This document shows positions 52,396 through 61,205 of a stretch of 64,000 nt of DNA, piece after piece. Position 1 is the first letter of the stretch. Each line of letters opens with the position of its first letter. The notes below the pieces were generated by a model. The model saw only the letters and a list, made by a program, of their open reading frames with translations, made no database searches and had not been told where the DNA came from. The translations under genes were made by a program, and so were the position numbers. Source of the DNA: Streptomyces himalayensis subsp. himalayensis (lineage in GTDB: Bacteria; Actinomycetota; Actinomycetes; Streptomycetales; Streptomycetaceae); the NCBI RefSeq assembly GCF_013778455.1, contig NZ_JACEHE010000007.1, forward strand, positions 62,001-126,000, in the 5' to 3' direction.

Positions 52396-52506
52396 TCAGA
52401 AGCGGATGGCGGCGCAGGTAGGCAGGGTGGCTCGGCAGCCGCTCGGGCGTGCGCGGCCGGACATGCCGACGCCGATGACGCCGACCCCGATCGACTGCGT
52501 CCCCAC
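52396..52506 (-). pseudogene. N-terminal stub of a Gfo/Idh/MocA oxidoreductase gene
   Basis: GTG 52506, preceded by a strong GGAGAGGAG ribosome site, starts VGTQSIGVGVIGVGMSGRAR, the cofactor-binding strand of a Gfo/Idh protein. Sequence sense is lost after PSGCR, and the frame stops at 36 codons. It was probably the first gene of the minus-strand operon that includes the binding protein. The intact relative is at 48596. Confidence 0.6.
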
Positions 52507-52612
52507 TGAGGCTCCTCTCCGGCGCACAAGGCGCTCTGGCAGGGGAGTCGGAGAGCGCGAGCCGTAAGGTGTCGCACTCCCCGAGCTGGCTTCGTTGGAA
52601 CAACAGGACAAT

Positions 52613-52626
52613 TTAAAGCGCTTTAA
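52613..52626. promoter_or_regulatory. LacI-family operator (TTAAAGCGCTTTAA)
   Basis: This perfect 14-base palindrome with the central CG common to LacI-family operators lies in the gap between the minus-strand sugar operon (Gfo/Idh stub from 52506) and the plus-strand LacI gene at 52702. It probably controls both. Confidence 0.75.
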
Positions 52627-52701
52627 GTTCTGGTACTATCGGCTCGTTTCGTGAGCGTGTCAAGGGTGTTGCGCGAGGAGATCTGCCGGGAGGTGTACGT
52701 G

Positions 52702-53730
52702 GACGACGACGGTTCCGAGCGTCGCCGGAACGGCACCAACAAACGCCCGCGGCTCGAGGACGTGGCCGCCCGCGTGGGCGTGTCCACCGCGTCCGTCTCC
52801 CTGGTGCTGCGCGGTGTTCCCGGTCCCAGCGAGCGCACCCGGCAGAGTGTCCTGAAAGCCGCCGCCGAGCTCGGCTACCGGGTCGACCGTACCGCCAGCA
52901 TGCTGGCCAGCAGGCGCACCCGGCTGCTCGGCGTCATGGTGGACATCCACAGCCCCTTCCACGCCGAACTCGTCGAGCATCTGCACACGGCCGCCGAGCA
53001 GGTCGGCTACGACCTCGTACTCAGCACCCAGACCCGCACCCGCGACGAGCACAGCGCCGTCGAGACACTGCTGGCCTTCCGTAGCGAGGCGCTGATCCTG
53101 CTGGGCCCGACCGCCCCCGCCGACACGCTCGCCGCCCTGGACCGCAAGGCCCCCGTGATCACCGTCGGCCGCCGGATCGCCGACACCGGCCTGGACGTCG
53201 TCCGCACCGCGGACGATGACGGCGTGGGCCAGATCGTCGACCACCTGGTCGGCCTCGGTCACCGCGAGATCGTCTACGTCGACGGAGGCAAGGGCGTCAT
53301 CGCCACCGACCGGCGTCGCGGCTACCGCACGGCCATGCGCCGCCACGGCCTGGACGAGTACATCCGGGTCCTGCATGGCGACAACACGGAAGCGGCCGGC
53401 GAACGCGCCGCCCGCCACCTCCTCGATGGCCAGGGCCTGCCCACCGCCGTCGTCGCGTTCAACGACCAGTGCGCTATCGGGGTCCTGGCCGCCCTTTCCC
53501 GTGCCGACATCGCCGTCCCAGGCCGGGTGTCCGTGGTCGGCTACGACGACGACACCCTCTCCCGGCTCAGCTGCTTCAACCTGACCACCGTCAGCCAGGG
53601 CGCCCGGGAGCAGGCCCGACATGCGGTGGCCGCCGCCGTCGAACGCCTCGACCAAGGCCGCAGCGAACCCCGCGAGGTCGTCCTCACCCCGCACCTTGTC
53701 GTACGCGGCACCACAGCCGAGCCCGCCTGA
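52702..53730 (+). CDS. LacI-family transcriptional regulator
   Basis: This 342-residue protein has the helix-turn-helix RLEDVAARVGVSTASVSLVL and hinge TASMLASRRTRLLGVMV. A sugar-sensing domain follows, with AVVAFNDQCAIGVLAALSRA and RVSVVGYDDDTLSRLSCFNL. GTG 52702 follows GGGAGG by about 6 bases and is preferred to GTG 52651. It is divergent from the decayed inositol/ribose-type operon; the palindrome at 52613-52626 is its likely operator. Confidence 0.9.
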   Translation, partial: DDDGSERRRNGTNKRPRLEDVAARVGVSTASVSLVLRGVPGPSERTRQSVLKAAAELGYRVDRTASMLASRRTRLLGVMVDIHSPFHAELVEHLHTAAEQVGYDLVLSTQTRTRDEHSAVETLLAFRSEALILLGPTAPADTLAALDRKAPVITVGRRIADTGLDVVRTADDDGVGQIVDHLVGLGHREIVYVDGGKGVIATDRRRGYRTAMRRHGLDEYIRVLHGDNTEAAGERAARHLLDGQGLPTAVVAFNDQCAIGVLAALSRADIAVPGRVSVVGYDDDTLSRLSCFNLTTVSQGAREQARHAVAAAVERLDQGRSEPREVVLTPHLVVRGTTAEPA

Positions 53731-53741
53731 GCCCATGACAT

Positions 53742-53837
53742 CTACCGCGGGAGATCGTGAATGCGATCCTGTACGTCAGCACCGGGATCCCGTGGGAGTA
53801 CCTGCCGCACGACTTTCCGCCGTACGAGACCGTCTGG
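53742..53837 (+). pseudogene. Fragment of an IS5-type transposase N terminus
   Basis: The plus frame reads [20 protein letters not shown], then [12 protein letters not shown]. This is the conserved DUF4096 start of IS5-family transposases in actinomycetes. It stops after about 32 codons with no further similarity, and no inverted repeats were seen around it. Confidence 0.7.
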
Positions 53838-53904
53838 CGAGGCGACCACCCTCTAGCTCGCCCCGGCGTTGCGCCCTCGCCTTCGGCCGTGGCCGGGTGG
53901 TGTG

Positions 53905-54642
53905 TCAGGTCACGAGCCGGAGGACTTCGGCCAGGCCCCGCTCACCGGTGCGCTGTTCGGCCGGGAGGATATAGGCGCGCAGGCCGCAGGCGGTGGCGCC
54001 GCCGTCCCGTACCGGGTTGTCCCCGACCATGAGCGTGGCACGGGGATCGGTGCCGAGGTCCGCGCACGCCTTGAGGAACAGTTGGGGGTCGGGCTTCTCC
54101 CGGCCCACCTCACAGGAGATCACGCACGCGTCGACCAGGTCCTCCAGCCGGGAGTGGGCCAGGTGGACCCGCAGGTCCCAGGCGAAGTCGCTCACGATCC
54201 CGATGCGCAGGCCGCGGGCGCGCAATGCGCGCAGCGTGGGTTCGGTATCGGGGTAGGGCAGCCAGGCGTCGGGTGCGGTGAGTTCCCGGTAGGCCATCTC
54301 CTCGACGCCTCGCAGGAAGTCCACGTGCCCCCACCATCCCCGCATGGCGAGGCGATGCCGTTCGGGAGACAGGTCGCGGCCCTCCTGCAGCGCGGCGACG
54401 GCGGGCAGCCGGAAGGCGTCTAGCAACTGCCGCGAGATCTCGGCCACGGCGCCGGCCTCCTCCAACATGGCCCCACGGTCGCAGGCGCCGCCGACCCGCC
54501 GCAGCCACGTCTCCAGGTCGATCATTTGGAAGATCGTGTTGCTGAAGTCGAACAGTACGGCTTCGACCCGCGGTACCGGAGCGGCCATCTCCGCGGCGGT
54601 GGGGCGGTAGGCGCTGGGGGTTTCGAACAGGGCATGTATCAC
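53905..54642 (-). CDS. HAD-family phosphatase
   Basis: This 245-residue haloacid-dehalogenase-fold protein has motif I as [14 protein letters not shown]. The usual second Asp (DxD) is replaced by Ser (DFSNT), a variation seen in some members that may affect phosphatase activity. Motif II is in [12 protein letters not shown] and motif III/IV in [12 protein letters not shown] and [13 protein letters not shown]. The GTG start (54642) overlaps the DeoR stop, so it is translated with it. In a polyol locus it may dephosphorylate a sugar phosphate. Confidence 0.78.
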   Translation of the reverse strand: MIHALFETPSAYRPTAAEMAAPVPRVEAVLFDFSNTIFQMIDLETWLRRVGGACDRGAMLEEAGAVAEISRQLLDAFRLPAVAALQEGRDLSPERHRLAMRGWWGHVDFLRGVEEMAYRELTAPDAWLPYPDTEPTLRALRARGLRIGIVSDFAWDLRVHLAHSRLEDLVDACVISCEVGREKPDPQLFLKACADLGTDPRATLMVGDNPVRDGGATACGLRAYILPAEQRTGERGLAEVLRLVT

Positions 54643-55445
54643 GGGGAGTGGTCTCCGGGGTCGACTGCTTCCACGGGTATACCGAAACCGCGGATGGCCG
54701 CGATCTCCGCGTCGGGGGTGCTGGTGTCGGTGATGACCGCGTCGTAGTCGGCCACGGTGCCGTACGCGTGGGTGGCGGTCTTGCCGAATTTCGAGTGGTC
54801 CACGAGGAGCAGGGCCTGGTCGGCGGAGGCAAGCATGGCCAGCTTGACCTCGACGTACTCGCTCAAGGGATGGAAGAGCTGGCCCGAAAGGACAGCCGTG
54901 GCGGACATGAGCGCGAGATCGGCGCGGATGCGGGAGAGGGTGCGGGTGACCTGGGGGCCCGTGCAGGAGTTGAAGTCGCCGTGGTAACGCCCGCCGAGCA
55001 GGGTGACGTCCACGCCCTGGGCCGACCCCAGACGCTGCGCCAGGCCGACCGAGTTGGTGATGACGGTGATCTGGTCGAGCTGTGCGAGGGCGGGGGCCAG
55101 GGGGAAGAGGGTGGTGGAGTCGTCCATGAGTACCGTGCTGCCGGGCCTGATGCGGCCGATCGCCGCGTGACACACAGCGGCCTTCGCAGAGATGGCGGTG
55201 CTCTCACGGAAGCGGGTCGCTGTTTCCATGGTGACCGCGGGGAAGGCGACTGCCCGGCCGCGTTCCTTGCGGAGCAGGGAACGCTGGGCGAGGTCGTCGA
55301 GGTCGCGGTGCATCGTCATGAGGCTGACGCCGAAGAGGTCGGCGAGATCGTCGATGCGGGTCTCGCCGTGTTCGACGACATGTCGCATGACGGCCTGACG
55401 CCGTTCCTCCACAGCGGCCTGCGACGACCGTGTCCTGGCGGGCAC
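54639..55445 (-). CDS. DeoR-family transcriptional regulator
   Basis: This 268-residue protein has an N-terminal DeoR helix-turn-helix (RIDDLADLFGVSLMTMHRDL, then LLRKERGRAV) and a sugar-phosphate-binding C-terminal domain with TVLMDDSTTLFPLAPAL, DVTLLGGRYHGDFNSCTGPQ and LLLVDHSKFGK. GTG 55445 follows GGGAG. It probably represses the surrounding polyol-type genes, with a sugar phosphate as inducer. Inverted repeats before the PfkB and binding-protein genes (61071-61100) are possible sites. Confidence 0.9.
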   Translation of the reverse strand: MPARTRSSQAAVEERRQAVMRHVVEHGETRIDDLADLFGVSLMTMHRDLDDLAQRSLLRKERGRAVAFPAVTMETATRFRESTAISAKAAVCHAAIGRIRPGSTVLMDDSTTLFPLAPALAQLDQITVITNSVGLAQRLGSAQGVDVTLLGGRYHGDFNSCTGPQVTRTLSRIRADLALMSATAVLSGQLFHPLSEYVEVKLAMLASADQALLLVDHSKFGKTATHAYGTVADYDAVITDTSTPDAEIAAIRGFGIPVEAVDPGDHSP

Positions 55446-55648
55446 TGCGGCTCTCCCTTGTCTCCGTGTCCTCTGTGTCGCGCGGCTGGGGGCGGGCCGT
55501 GCTGTGACAACCTCTCGGTCCGGGGTTGACGGCCGAGGCTTCGACCTCGAAGTCTCGCATACGGGCCGGGAGGCGTCGGGAGTCGTCCGTCCATGGCGAC
55601 CGGCCTTCGCCCGGCCCGGCAGACTACGCCACTCCCCGTCGGGGGGCG

Positions 55649-56683
55649 CTATGGCGCTTCCACCGTGACCAGGACCTTGACGTGGTCCGGGGCGATCGAT
55701 GCGGCGAAGGCCTTGGCCGCCTCCTCCAGGGGGAAGGTGGCGGTGACGATCTCGTCGGTGTCGACGGCGCCGGAGGCGAGCAGGGCGATGGCGGTGCGGT
55801 AGTCGTCGGCCGTGTACATCAGCGTGCCCTCGATACGGATCTCGCGGTCCTGGACGAGGTCGAGGCGGATCGGGGTGGTTCCGGCGGCGCCCACGCCGAC
55901 GACGATGATCGTGCCGCCCTTGGTGACCAACTCGGTGGCCTGCGCCATCGACTGCTCGCGTGCCACGCAGTCGAAGACCACGTCGGCCGGTCCGCCGAGC
56001 GCCTCCCGGGCACGGTCGGCGAGGTCGGGGGCGTCGGCGGGCAGGGCGGCGTCGGCGCCGAGGCGCAGGGCGCGGTCCCGCTTGCCCGGCAGCAGGTCTG
56101 TGAGGGCGATCTTCGCGGCGCCCGCATGTCTGGCGGCGGCGAGGACGAGCAGGCCGATGGGTCCGGCGCCGAGGACGACCACCCTGCGCCCGGTGAGGTC
56201 GCCGGCCTTGGCCACGGCGTGCACCGGGGTGGCCAGCGGCTCGACGAGAGCGGCCTCGATGTCGGTCATGCCCTCGGGGATGCGGTGGACGCGGTCGGCG
56301 GAAATGCTGAACAGGTCCGTCATGGCGCCGGGGGTCTGGCAGCCGAACACCTTCAGCTCCTGGCAGATGTTGTAGCGGCCGGAGCGGCACTGGGGGCACT
56401 GCCCGCAGTAGAGGTTCGGCTCGATGATCACCCTGTCGCCCGGGGCGAACCCATCGGCGTTCGGGCCCGCGGCGGCGACGACGCCTACCGCCTCGTGCCC
56501 GGGACGGTAGGGCAGGGGCATGAAGGGATGGTGGCCGAGGGCGGCGTGCGTGTCGGAGCCGCAGACACCCACCACGGTGGTGCGGACGAGGAGTTCGCCG
56601 TCGCCGGCCACTGGCGCGGGTATCTGCTCGACGGTGATGTCGTCGATGGACCGGACGAGTACGCGCCGGATCTGCTGGGACAT
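55649..56683 (-). CDS. Zinc-dependent alcohol/polyol dehydrogenase
   Basis: This 344-residue MDR protein has catalytic zinc ligands in GVCGSDTHAALG (Cys) and YRPGHEAVG (His, Glu). The structural zinc cysteines are in NLYCGQCPQCRSGRYNIC and the NAD site in VVVLGAGPIGLLVLAAAR. The pattern fits sorbitol/threonine-type dehydrogenases. It lies at the promoter-distal end of the transporter operon, after the truncated dehydrogenase. It probably oxidises the imported polyol to a ketose. Confidence 0.9.
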   Translation of the reverse strand: MSQQIRRVLVRSIDDITVEQIPAPVAGDGELLVRTTVVGVCGSDTHAALGHHPFMPLPYRPGHEAVGVVAAAGPNADGFAPGDRVIIEPNLYCGQCPQCRSGRYNICQELKVFGCQTPGAMTDLFSISADRVHRIPEGMTDIEAALVEPLATPVHAVAKAGDLTGRRVVVLGAGPIGLLVLAAARHAGAAKIALTDLLPGKRDRALRLGADAALPADAPDLADRAREALGGPADVVFDCVAREQSMAQATELVTKGGTIIVVGVGAAGTTPIRLDLVQDREIRIEGTLMYTADDYRTAIALLASGAVDTDEIVTATFPLEEAAKAFAASIAPDHVKVLVTVEAP

Positions 56684-56763
56684 GGGGTGGTGCTCCGTTC
56701 GGGTGTGGTCGGGCGAGGCGGGGCGGGGCCGGAAGCCGCGTACGGGGAGGCGTACCGCGGTGC

Positions 56764-57582
56764 CTATGAGTCCAGAAGGCCGGGCTGGATCTGGAGCTTG
56801 CGTCCGACACCTGCCTGGAAGCGGGTGATCGCGTCGGGGAACGACGCCAGCGGGAGGCGGTCACTGATGAAGACGTCCGGGTCGATGAGGCCGGTGGCGA
56901 AGAGATCGGCGGCGCGCTCGAAGCTGTGCAGGACGGCCATGGAGCCGGTGATCGTGATCTCCTGGTTGTAGATCCTGTACGGCTCGACGGTGGCCTGGGT
57001 GGCGTAGTCGGCCACGCCGAACTGCAGGTACATGCTGCCCTTGCCGACCCGGCCGAGGGCGTCTTGGATGGCCTTGGCGTTCCCGGTTGAGTCGATGACC
57101 AGATCCCATCCGTACGTCGGCCGGTCGAGCTCGTCGGCGGACGCTGCACTGGAGGAACAGCCCAACTGTCGTGCCGTCGCCAGGCGTTCGGCGTTGATAT
57201 CGACGACGTCGACGCTTGCGGCGCCGGTGGCCTTGGCGAGCTGGAGCATCATCAGACCCATGGTCCCGGCGCCGTAGATGAGGACGCGGGAGGCGAGGCG
57301 GGTCCGCAGGATGTCGTAGCCGTGTACGGCGCAGGACAGCGGTTCGATCAGGGCCGCGTCCTCAGTCCGTACACCATCGGGCAGGACCGTGCAGTTGGCG
57401 ACCGGGGTGGCCACGAACTTGATGGGCAGCTTCGGCGTGAACTCCCCTTCAAGAATGTGCAGATCGGTGCCGCACAGTCCGCAGGCCGCGACCGCGACGA
57501 CGACCTCCCGCGGGCCGGGGGCCGGATCGTCGATGGTGGTGATCTCGATGGCGCCGGGCTGGGTGATGACGGCCGCTTTCAC
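56764..57582 (-). pseudogene. Zinc dehydrogenase gene with an in-frame internal deletion
   Basis: The frame opens at GTG 57582 (overlapping the permease stop) with AAVITQPGAIEITTIDDPAP and VAACGLCGTDLHILEG, then jumps from FTPKLPIKF to VATPVANCTVLPDGVRTED. The usual PGHE catalytic motif and the four-cysteine structural zinc loop, about 60-65 residues, are missing. The rest (VLIYGAGTMGLMMLQLAKA, VIDSTGNAKAI) is normal. At 272 residues it is too short for the family (about 340). Catalysis is very unlikely, though the frame is open. Confidence 0.75.
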
Positions 57583-58466
57583 TTCACGGCTCCCAGGGAG
57601 AGGCCGCGGACCAGCTTGTCCTGGGCGGCGAAACCGGCGATGAGGACGGGCAGGGACACCAGCGTGGCCGCCGCGCACAGCCGGGCCAGGAACAGGCCTT
57701 CGTTGGTGATGAAGCCGACGAGGAACACGGGCGCGGTGGACGCCTGCGTCGCGGTGAGGTTGACGGCGAACATGAACTCGTTCCAGCTGAAGATGAAGCA
57801 GATCAGTGAGGTGGCGGCGAGTCCGGGCATGGCGACCGGTGCGACGACCCGCCACAGTACGGTGAGCAGATTGGCGCCGTCGACCTCGGCCGCCTCCAGG
57901 ATCTCCTTGGGGACCTCGGCGAGGAACGAGCGCATCATCCACACCGCGATCGGGAGGTTCATGGCGGTGTAGAGGACGACCAGCGTCCACACGTTGTCCA
58001 GCATCCCGACCTGCTTGACGATCATGTACACCGGCAGCAGAGCCGCGATGGCCGGGAGGAACTTGGTGGACAGGAAGAAGAACATCACGTCGGTCCACTT
58101 CTCGACCGGCTTGATGGACAGCGCGTAGGCCGTCGGTACCGCCAGGGCGAGCACCAGCAGCGTCGAAAGGACGCTGGCCATGGCCGAGTTGAGGAGGAAG
58201 GGGGTGATGTCCCGGCTGAACAGTGTTTCGTACTGCTCGAAGGTGAACGGGGCGAAGGGGGTCGGCGGGTTGGTCGCCGCGTCCGCCTCCTGGTGGAAGG
58301 AGGTGAGCACCATCCATGCCACCGGCGCGAAGAAAGCCAGAGTGGCAAGCCAGGCGACAAAGGTCCACAGCGGTGACAGTCGTGGCGCACCGCCTTGGTC
58401 GTCCTGACGGCGCAGGAGCTTCTTGAGCCTTCCCCCGGGGGCGTCGACTGCTGCGTGAGCGGTCAT
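57579..58466 (-). CDS. Sugar/polyol ABC transporter permease (MalG type)
   Basis: This 295-residue inner-membrane permease has six hydrophobic segments and the cytoplasmic EAA loop (EVPKEILEAAEVDGANLLTV, then LWRVVAPVAMPG). FFFLSTKFLPAIAALLPVYM is typical of SmoG/polyol permeases. It pairs with the permease encoded just upstream (4-base overlap) and the binding protein at 59540. No ATPase gene is in the cluster; streptomycetes commonly use the shared MsiK ATPase. Confidence 0.9.
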   Translation of the reverse strand: MTAHAAVDAPGGRLKKLLRRQDDQGGAPRLSPLWTFVAWLATLAFFAPVAWMVLTSFHQEADAATNPPTPFAPFTFEQYETLFSRDITPFLLNSAMASVLSTLLVLALAVPTAYALSIKPVEKWTDVMFFFLSTKFLPAIAALLPVYMIVKQVGMLDNVWTLVVLYTAMNLPIAVWMMRSFLAEVPKEILEAAEVDGANLLTVLWRVVAPVAMPGLAATSLICFIFSWNEFMFAVNLTATQASTAPVFLVGFITNEGLFLARLCAAATLVSLPVLIAGFAAQDKLVRGLSLGAVK

Positions 58467-59422
58467 CGGGATACCTCCTCGCGGAACAGTGACGCGATGG
58501 TGCGCAGCGCGAAGGTCGCGATCACGATCGAGCCGAGCACGACGACGACACCGGCGGCGGCCGCCTCGCCGTACTCGTACTTGCGGAACATGGTCAGGTA
58601 GATCTCGTAGGGCAGGTTGGTCGTTTCCGAGCCGGGGCCGCCCTGGGTGATGGTGTAGACCGCGTCGAAGGTCTGCACGACGTAGATCGTGCCGAGCAGG
58701 ATGCCCAGCTCGAGGTACTGCCGCAGGTGCGGCAGGGTGATGAAGCGGAAGGTCGCCAGTGGCGATGCCCCGTCGACCTTTGCCGCCTCCAGAACGTCAC
58801 CGGGCTGCGCCTGCAGGCCGGCCAGGAGGATCAGCATCATGAACGGGGTCCACTGCCAGACCAGCGAGATCACTACGGCCGGCATGGGGTAGGAGGACAC
58901 CCAGTCGACGGTGGGGCCGTGGGCGGCTCCGAAGAACTGGTAGACGGCGTTGAGTGTGCCGTTGAGCAGTCCGTAGTCGGGGTTGTAGATGGCGTGCTTC
59001 CACAACAGCGCCGATGCGACCGGCATGACGAGGAACGGGGCTATGAGCAGGGTGCGCGCCAGCCCTCGGCCGGCGAACCGGCGGTCGAGCAGCATTGCCA
59101 GACCGAGTCCGAGAACCACGCTGATGAGCACCACCGACGCGGTGAGCACGACGGTGTTGAGCACCGCAGTGCGCAGCCGCTCGTCGGTGAAGACGAACGA
59201 GTAGTTGGACAGACCGGTGAAGTGCCGGTCTCCCGGCTCGAGGATGTTCCACTGGAAGGTGGAGATGACGAGCGTGGCCACGAACGGCAGCTGCGTGACG
59301 ACGACGGTGAAGATCAGCGCCGGCAGCAGCGGTATGCGCCGCTTCCACTTGGCTGTGCCGGTGCGCGTCCGCGGGCGGACGGGCGGCGGTGCCGTCTTGG
59401 GTTCAACGGTGAGCGTGGTCAT
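58463..59422 (-). CDS. Sugar/polyol ABC transporter permease (MalF type)
   Basis: This 319-residue permease has hydrophobic segments beginning LPALIFTVVVTQLPFVATLV and the EAA loop in VLEAAKVDGASPLATFRFIT. It is the partner of the MalG-type protein, with overlapping genes (ATGA). The 117 bases between it and the binding-protein gene contain a CCTCCCAG/CTGGGGGAGG hairpin that could adjust the ratio of binding protein to permease. Confidence 0.9.
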   Translation of the reverse strand: MTTLTVEPKTAPPPVRPRTRTGTAKWKRRIPLLPALIFTVVVTQLPFVATLVISTFQWNILEPGDRHFTGLSNYSFVFTDERLRTAVLNTVVLTASVVLISVVLGLGLAMLLDRRFAGRGLARTLLIAPFLVMPVASALLWKHAIYNPDYGLLNGTLNAVYQFFGAAHGPTVDWVSSYPMPAVVISLVWQWTPFMMLILLAGLQAQPGDVLEAAKVDGASPLATFRFITLPHLRQYLELGILLGTIYVVQTFDAVYTITQGGPGSETTNLPYEIYLTMFRKYEYGEAAAAGVVVVLGSIVIATFALRTIASLFREEVSR

Positions 59423-59539
59423 GAACTTTCCTCTGCCGGATGGGGGTACCTCCCAGGCCCGCCCTTAAGGCACTGGGGGAGGCCGGGGGTCGGTGGAGCG
59501 GTGCCCGGTCGGCTGCCGAGGCCGGCCGGGCATGGAAGG

Positions 59540-60889
59540 TCACTTGTGCTTCTTGGCGACTTCCTCGGCGAGCTTCTGGCCGTCGTTGAGCGCCTTGTCC
59601 ACGCTGGTCTTGCCGGCGATGGCCGCGGATATCTCCTGGGTCACCTTGGTTCCCAGGTCCTGGAATTCGGGGATGGCCACGAACTGGATGCCGACGGTCG
59701 GCCTGGGCTGGACGCCCGGGTTGGTCGGGTCGGCCTGCTCGATGGACTTCAGGGTGATGTCACCGAATGCCGAGGCGGCCTTTTTGTACTCGGGGATCTC
59801 GTAGGTGCTGGCCCGCTTGCCGGCGGGAACGCGCGCCCAGCCGAGCTCCTCGCCGACCAACTTCTCGTACTTCTTGCTGGAGGCCCAGAGCATGAACTTC
59901 GAGGCGGCGTCGGCCTTCTTCGTGGTCTTCGGCATCGCCCACGCCCAGGCCCACAGCCAGCCGCTGCTCTTCGTCTCCGCCACAGGCGCGTACGCGTAAC
60001 CGACCTTGCCGGCCACCTTGCTGGACTTGGCGTCCTCCAATGACCCGGCCGCACTGGTCGCGTCGTACCACATCGCGACCTTGCCCTGGCTCATGGCGTT
60101 CAGGCACTCGGTGAACCCGGCCTGGGGGGCACCCGCCTCACCATGCTTCTTGACCAGGTCGACATAGAAGTTCGTCGCCTTCTTGAACTCAGGGCTGTTG
60201 ACCTGAGCCTTCCAGTCCTTGGTGAACCAGGTGCCGCCGAAGGTGTTGACCACGGACGTCAGCGGTGCGCCGAGCTCACCCCAACCGGGCAGGCCGCGCA
60301 GGCAGATGCCCTTCATCCCGGGGCGGGCGCCGTCGACCTTGGCGGCGATGTCGGCGACCTGCTGCCACGTCGGCCTTTCGGGCACCGTGATGCCCTTCTC
60401 CTTCATGACGTCCTTGTTGTACATGAGGAAGGAGGACTCACCGTAGAACGGCAGCGCGTAGAGCTTGCCGTCTTCGCCGGACAGGGACTGCACCATCGGC
60501 TTGAGCAGGTCGTTCTTGTCGAAGCTGGAGTCCTTGTCGGCGTAGGACCCCAGCTCGTGCAGCCAGCCGTTCTTGTTCCAGATGGGCACTTCGTAGGCAC
60601 CGATGGTGGCGACGTCGTACTGGCCGGCCTGGGTGGCGATGTCCTGGGTGACTTTGTCGCGCAGCTCGTTCTCGGGAAGGATCGTGAAGTTCACCTTGAT
60701 GCCGGTGTCCTTGGTGAACGTGTCCTTCGTCAGCTTCGCGATGTCCTCCATCTGCGGATTGCCGACCATCAGCACGTTGATGCTCTCGCCCGTGCCGCTG
60801 CCACCTCCGCCCCCTGCCCCGGCGCAACCGGTGGCCAGGACGCCGACAACTGCTATGCCCGCGATGAGGGTCTGTCTGGTCGATGGCAT
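59540..60889 (-). CDS. Sugar/polyol ABC transporter substrate-binding lipoprotein
   Basis: This 449-residue protein has a lipobox (VVGVLATGCAGAG) and the type II sugar-binding fold: SINVLMVGNPQMEDIAKLTK, VATIGAYEVPIWNKNGWLHE, LPFYGESSFLMYNKDVMKEK and VAMWYDATSAAGSLEDAKSS. The last motifs resemble sorbitol/mannitol-binding proteins. It is the first gene of the operon binding protein-MalF-MalG-dehydrogenase(s). It is divergent from the PfkB kinase gene; two inverted repeats lie in the 316-base gap. Confidence 0.9.
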   Translation of the reverse strand: MPSTRQTLIAGIAVVGVLATGCAGAGGGGGSGTGESINVLMVGNPQMEDIAKLTKDTFTKDTGIKVNFTILPENELRDKVTQDIATQAGQYDVATIGAYEVPIWNKNGWLHELGSYADKDSSFDKNDLLKPMVQSLSGEDGKLYALPFYGESSFLMYNKDVMKEKGITVPERPTWQQVADIAAKVDGARPGMKGICLRGLPGWGELGAPLTSVVNTFGGTWFTKDWKAQVNSPEFKKATNFYVDLVKKHGEAGAPQAGFTECLNAMSQGKVAMWYDATSAAGSLEDAKSSKVAGKVGYAYAPVAETKSSGWLWAWAWAMPKTTKKADAASKFMLWASSKKYEKLVGEELGWARVPAGKRASTYEIPEYKKAASAFGDITLKSIEQADPTNPGVQPRPTVGIQFVAIPEFQDLGTKVTQEISAAIAGKTSVDKALNDGQKLAEEVAKKHK

Positions 60890-61070
60890 GGCGAGGTCCT
60901 CTTTCTCTGAGCGGTACCGATGGGTACGGGGAGACGAGCGGTACGGAGCGGTGGGGCGAGATAGTCCGAGATAGTCACAGGACGCATGCCGCACGCCGCG
61001 TGCACGGCGGCCGTACGGACATGCGGCGCCAGTCCTCGGGAGAGGCAGGCGCGAAGCCGACGGGGAGAAT

Positions 61071-61100
61071 TGTTAGCAGAAGCAGTCCGCTCTGTTAACA
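61071..61100. promoter_or_regulatory. Inverted repeat TGTTAGCAGA-N10-TCTGTTAACA, operator candidate
   Basis: The 10-base arms match with one mismatch and lie between the binding-protein gene (start 60889) and the PfkB gene (start 61206). The AT-rich core and position suit a DeoR-type operator. Confidence 0.6.
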
Positions 61101-61107
61101 CTTCTTG

Positions 61108-61121
61108 CGAGATATTTCTCG
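61108..61121. promoter_or_regulatory. Small palindrome CGAGA-TATT-TCTCG
   Basis: This perfect 5-base-arm dyad lies 8 bases after the larger inverted repeat, in the same divergent promoter gap. Confidence 0.4.
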
Positions 61122-61205
61122 GGAACCTATGGTGAGCCGACCCCACGGAGGGCGCCGAACCGCAGTCGGCCCCGCCCGTGTCTGCACCCCTGCCACGGAG
61201 AACAG

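Noticed and set aside
59423..59539. CCTCCCAG/CTGGGGGAGG hairpin as a strong terminator
   Set aside because: It lies inside an operon, the arms match imperfectly and there is no T-run; it is noted only as a possible expression-ratio element.
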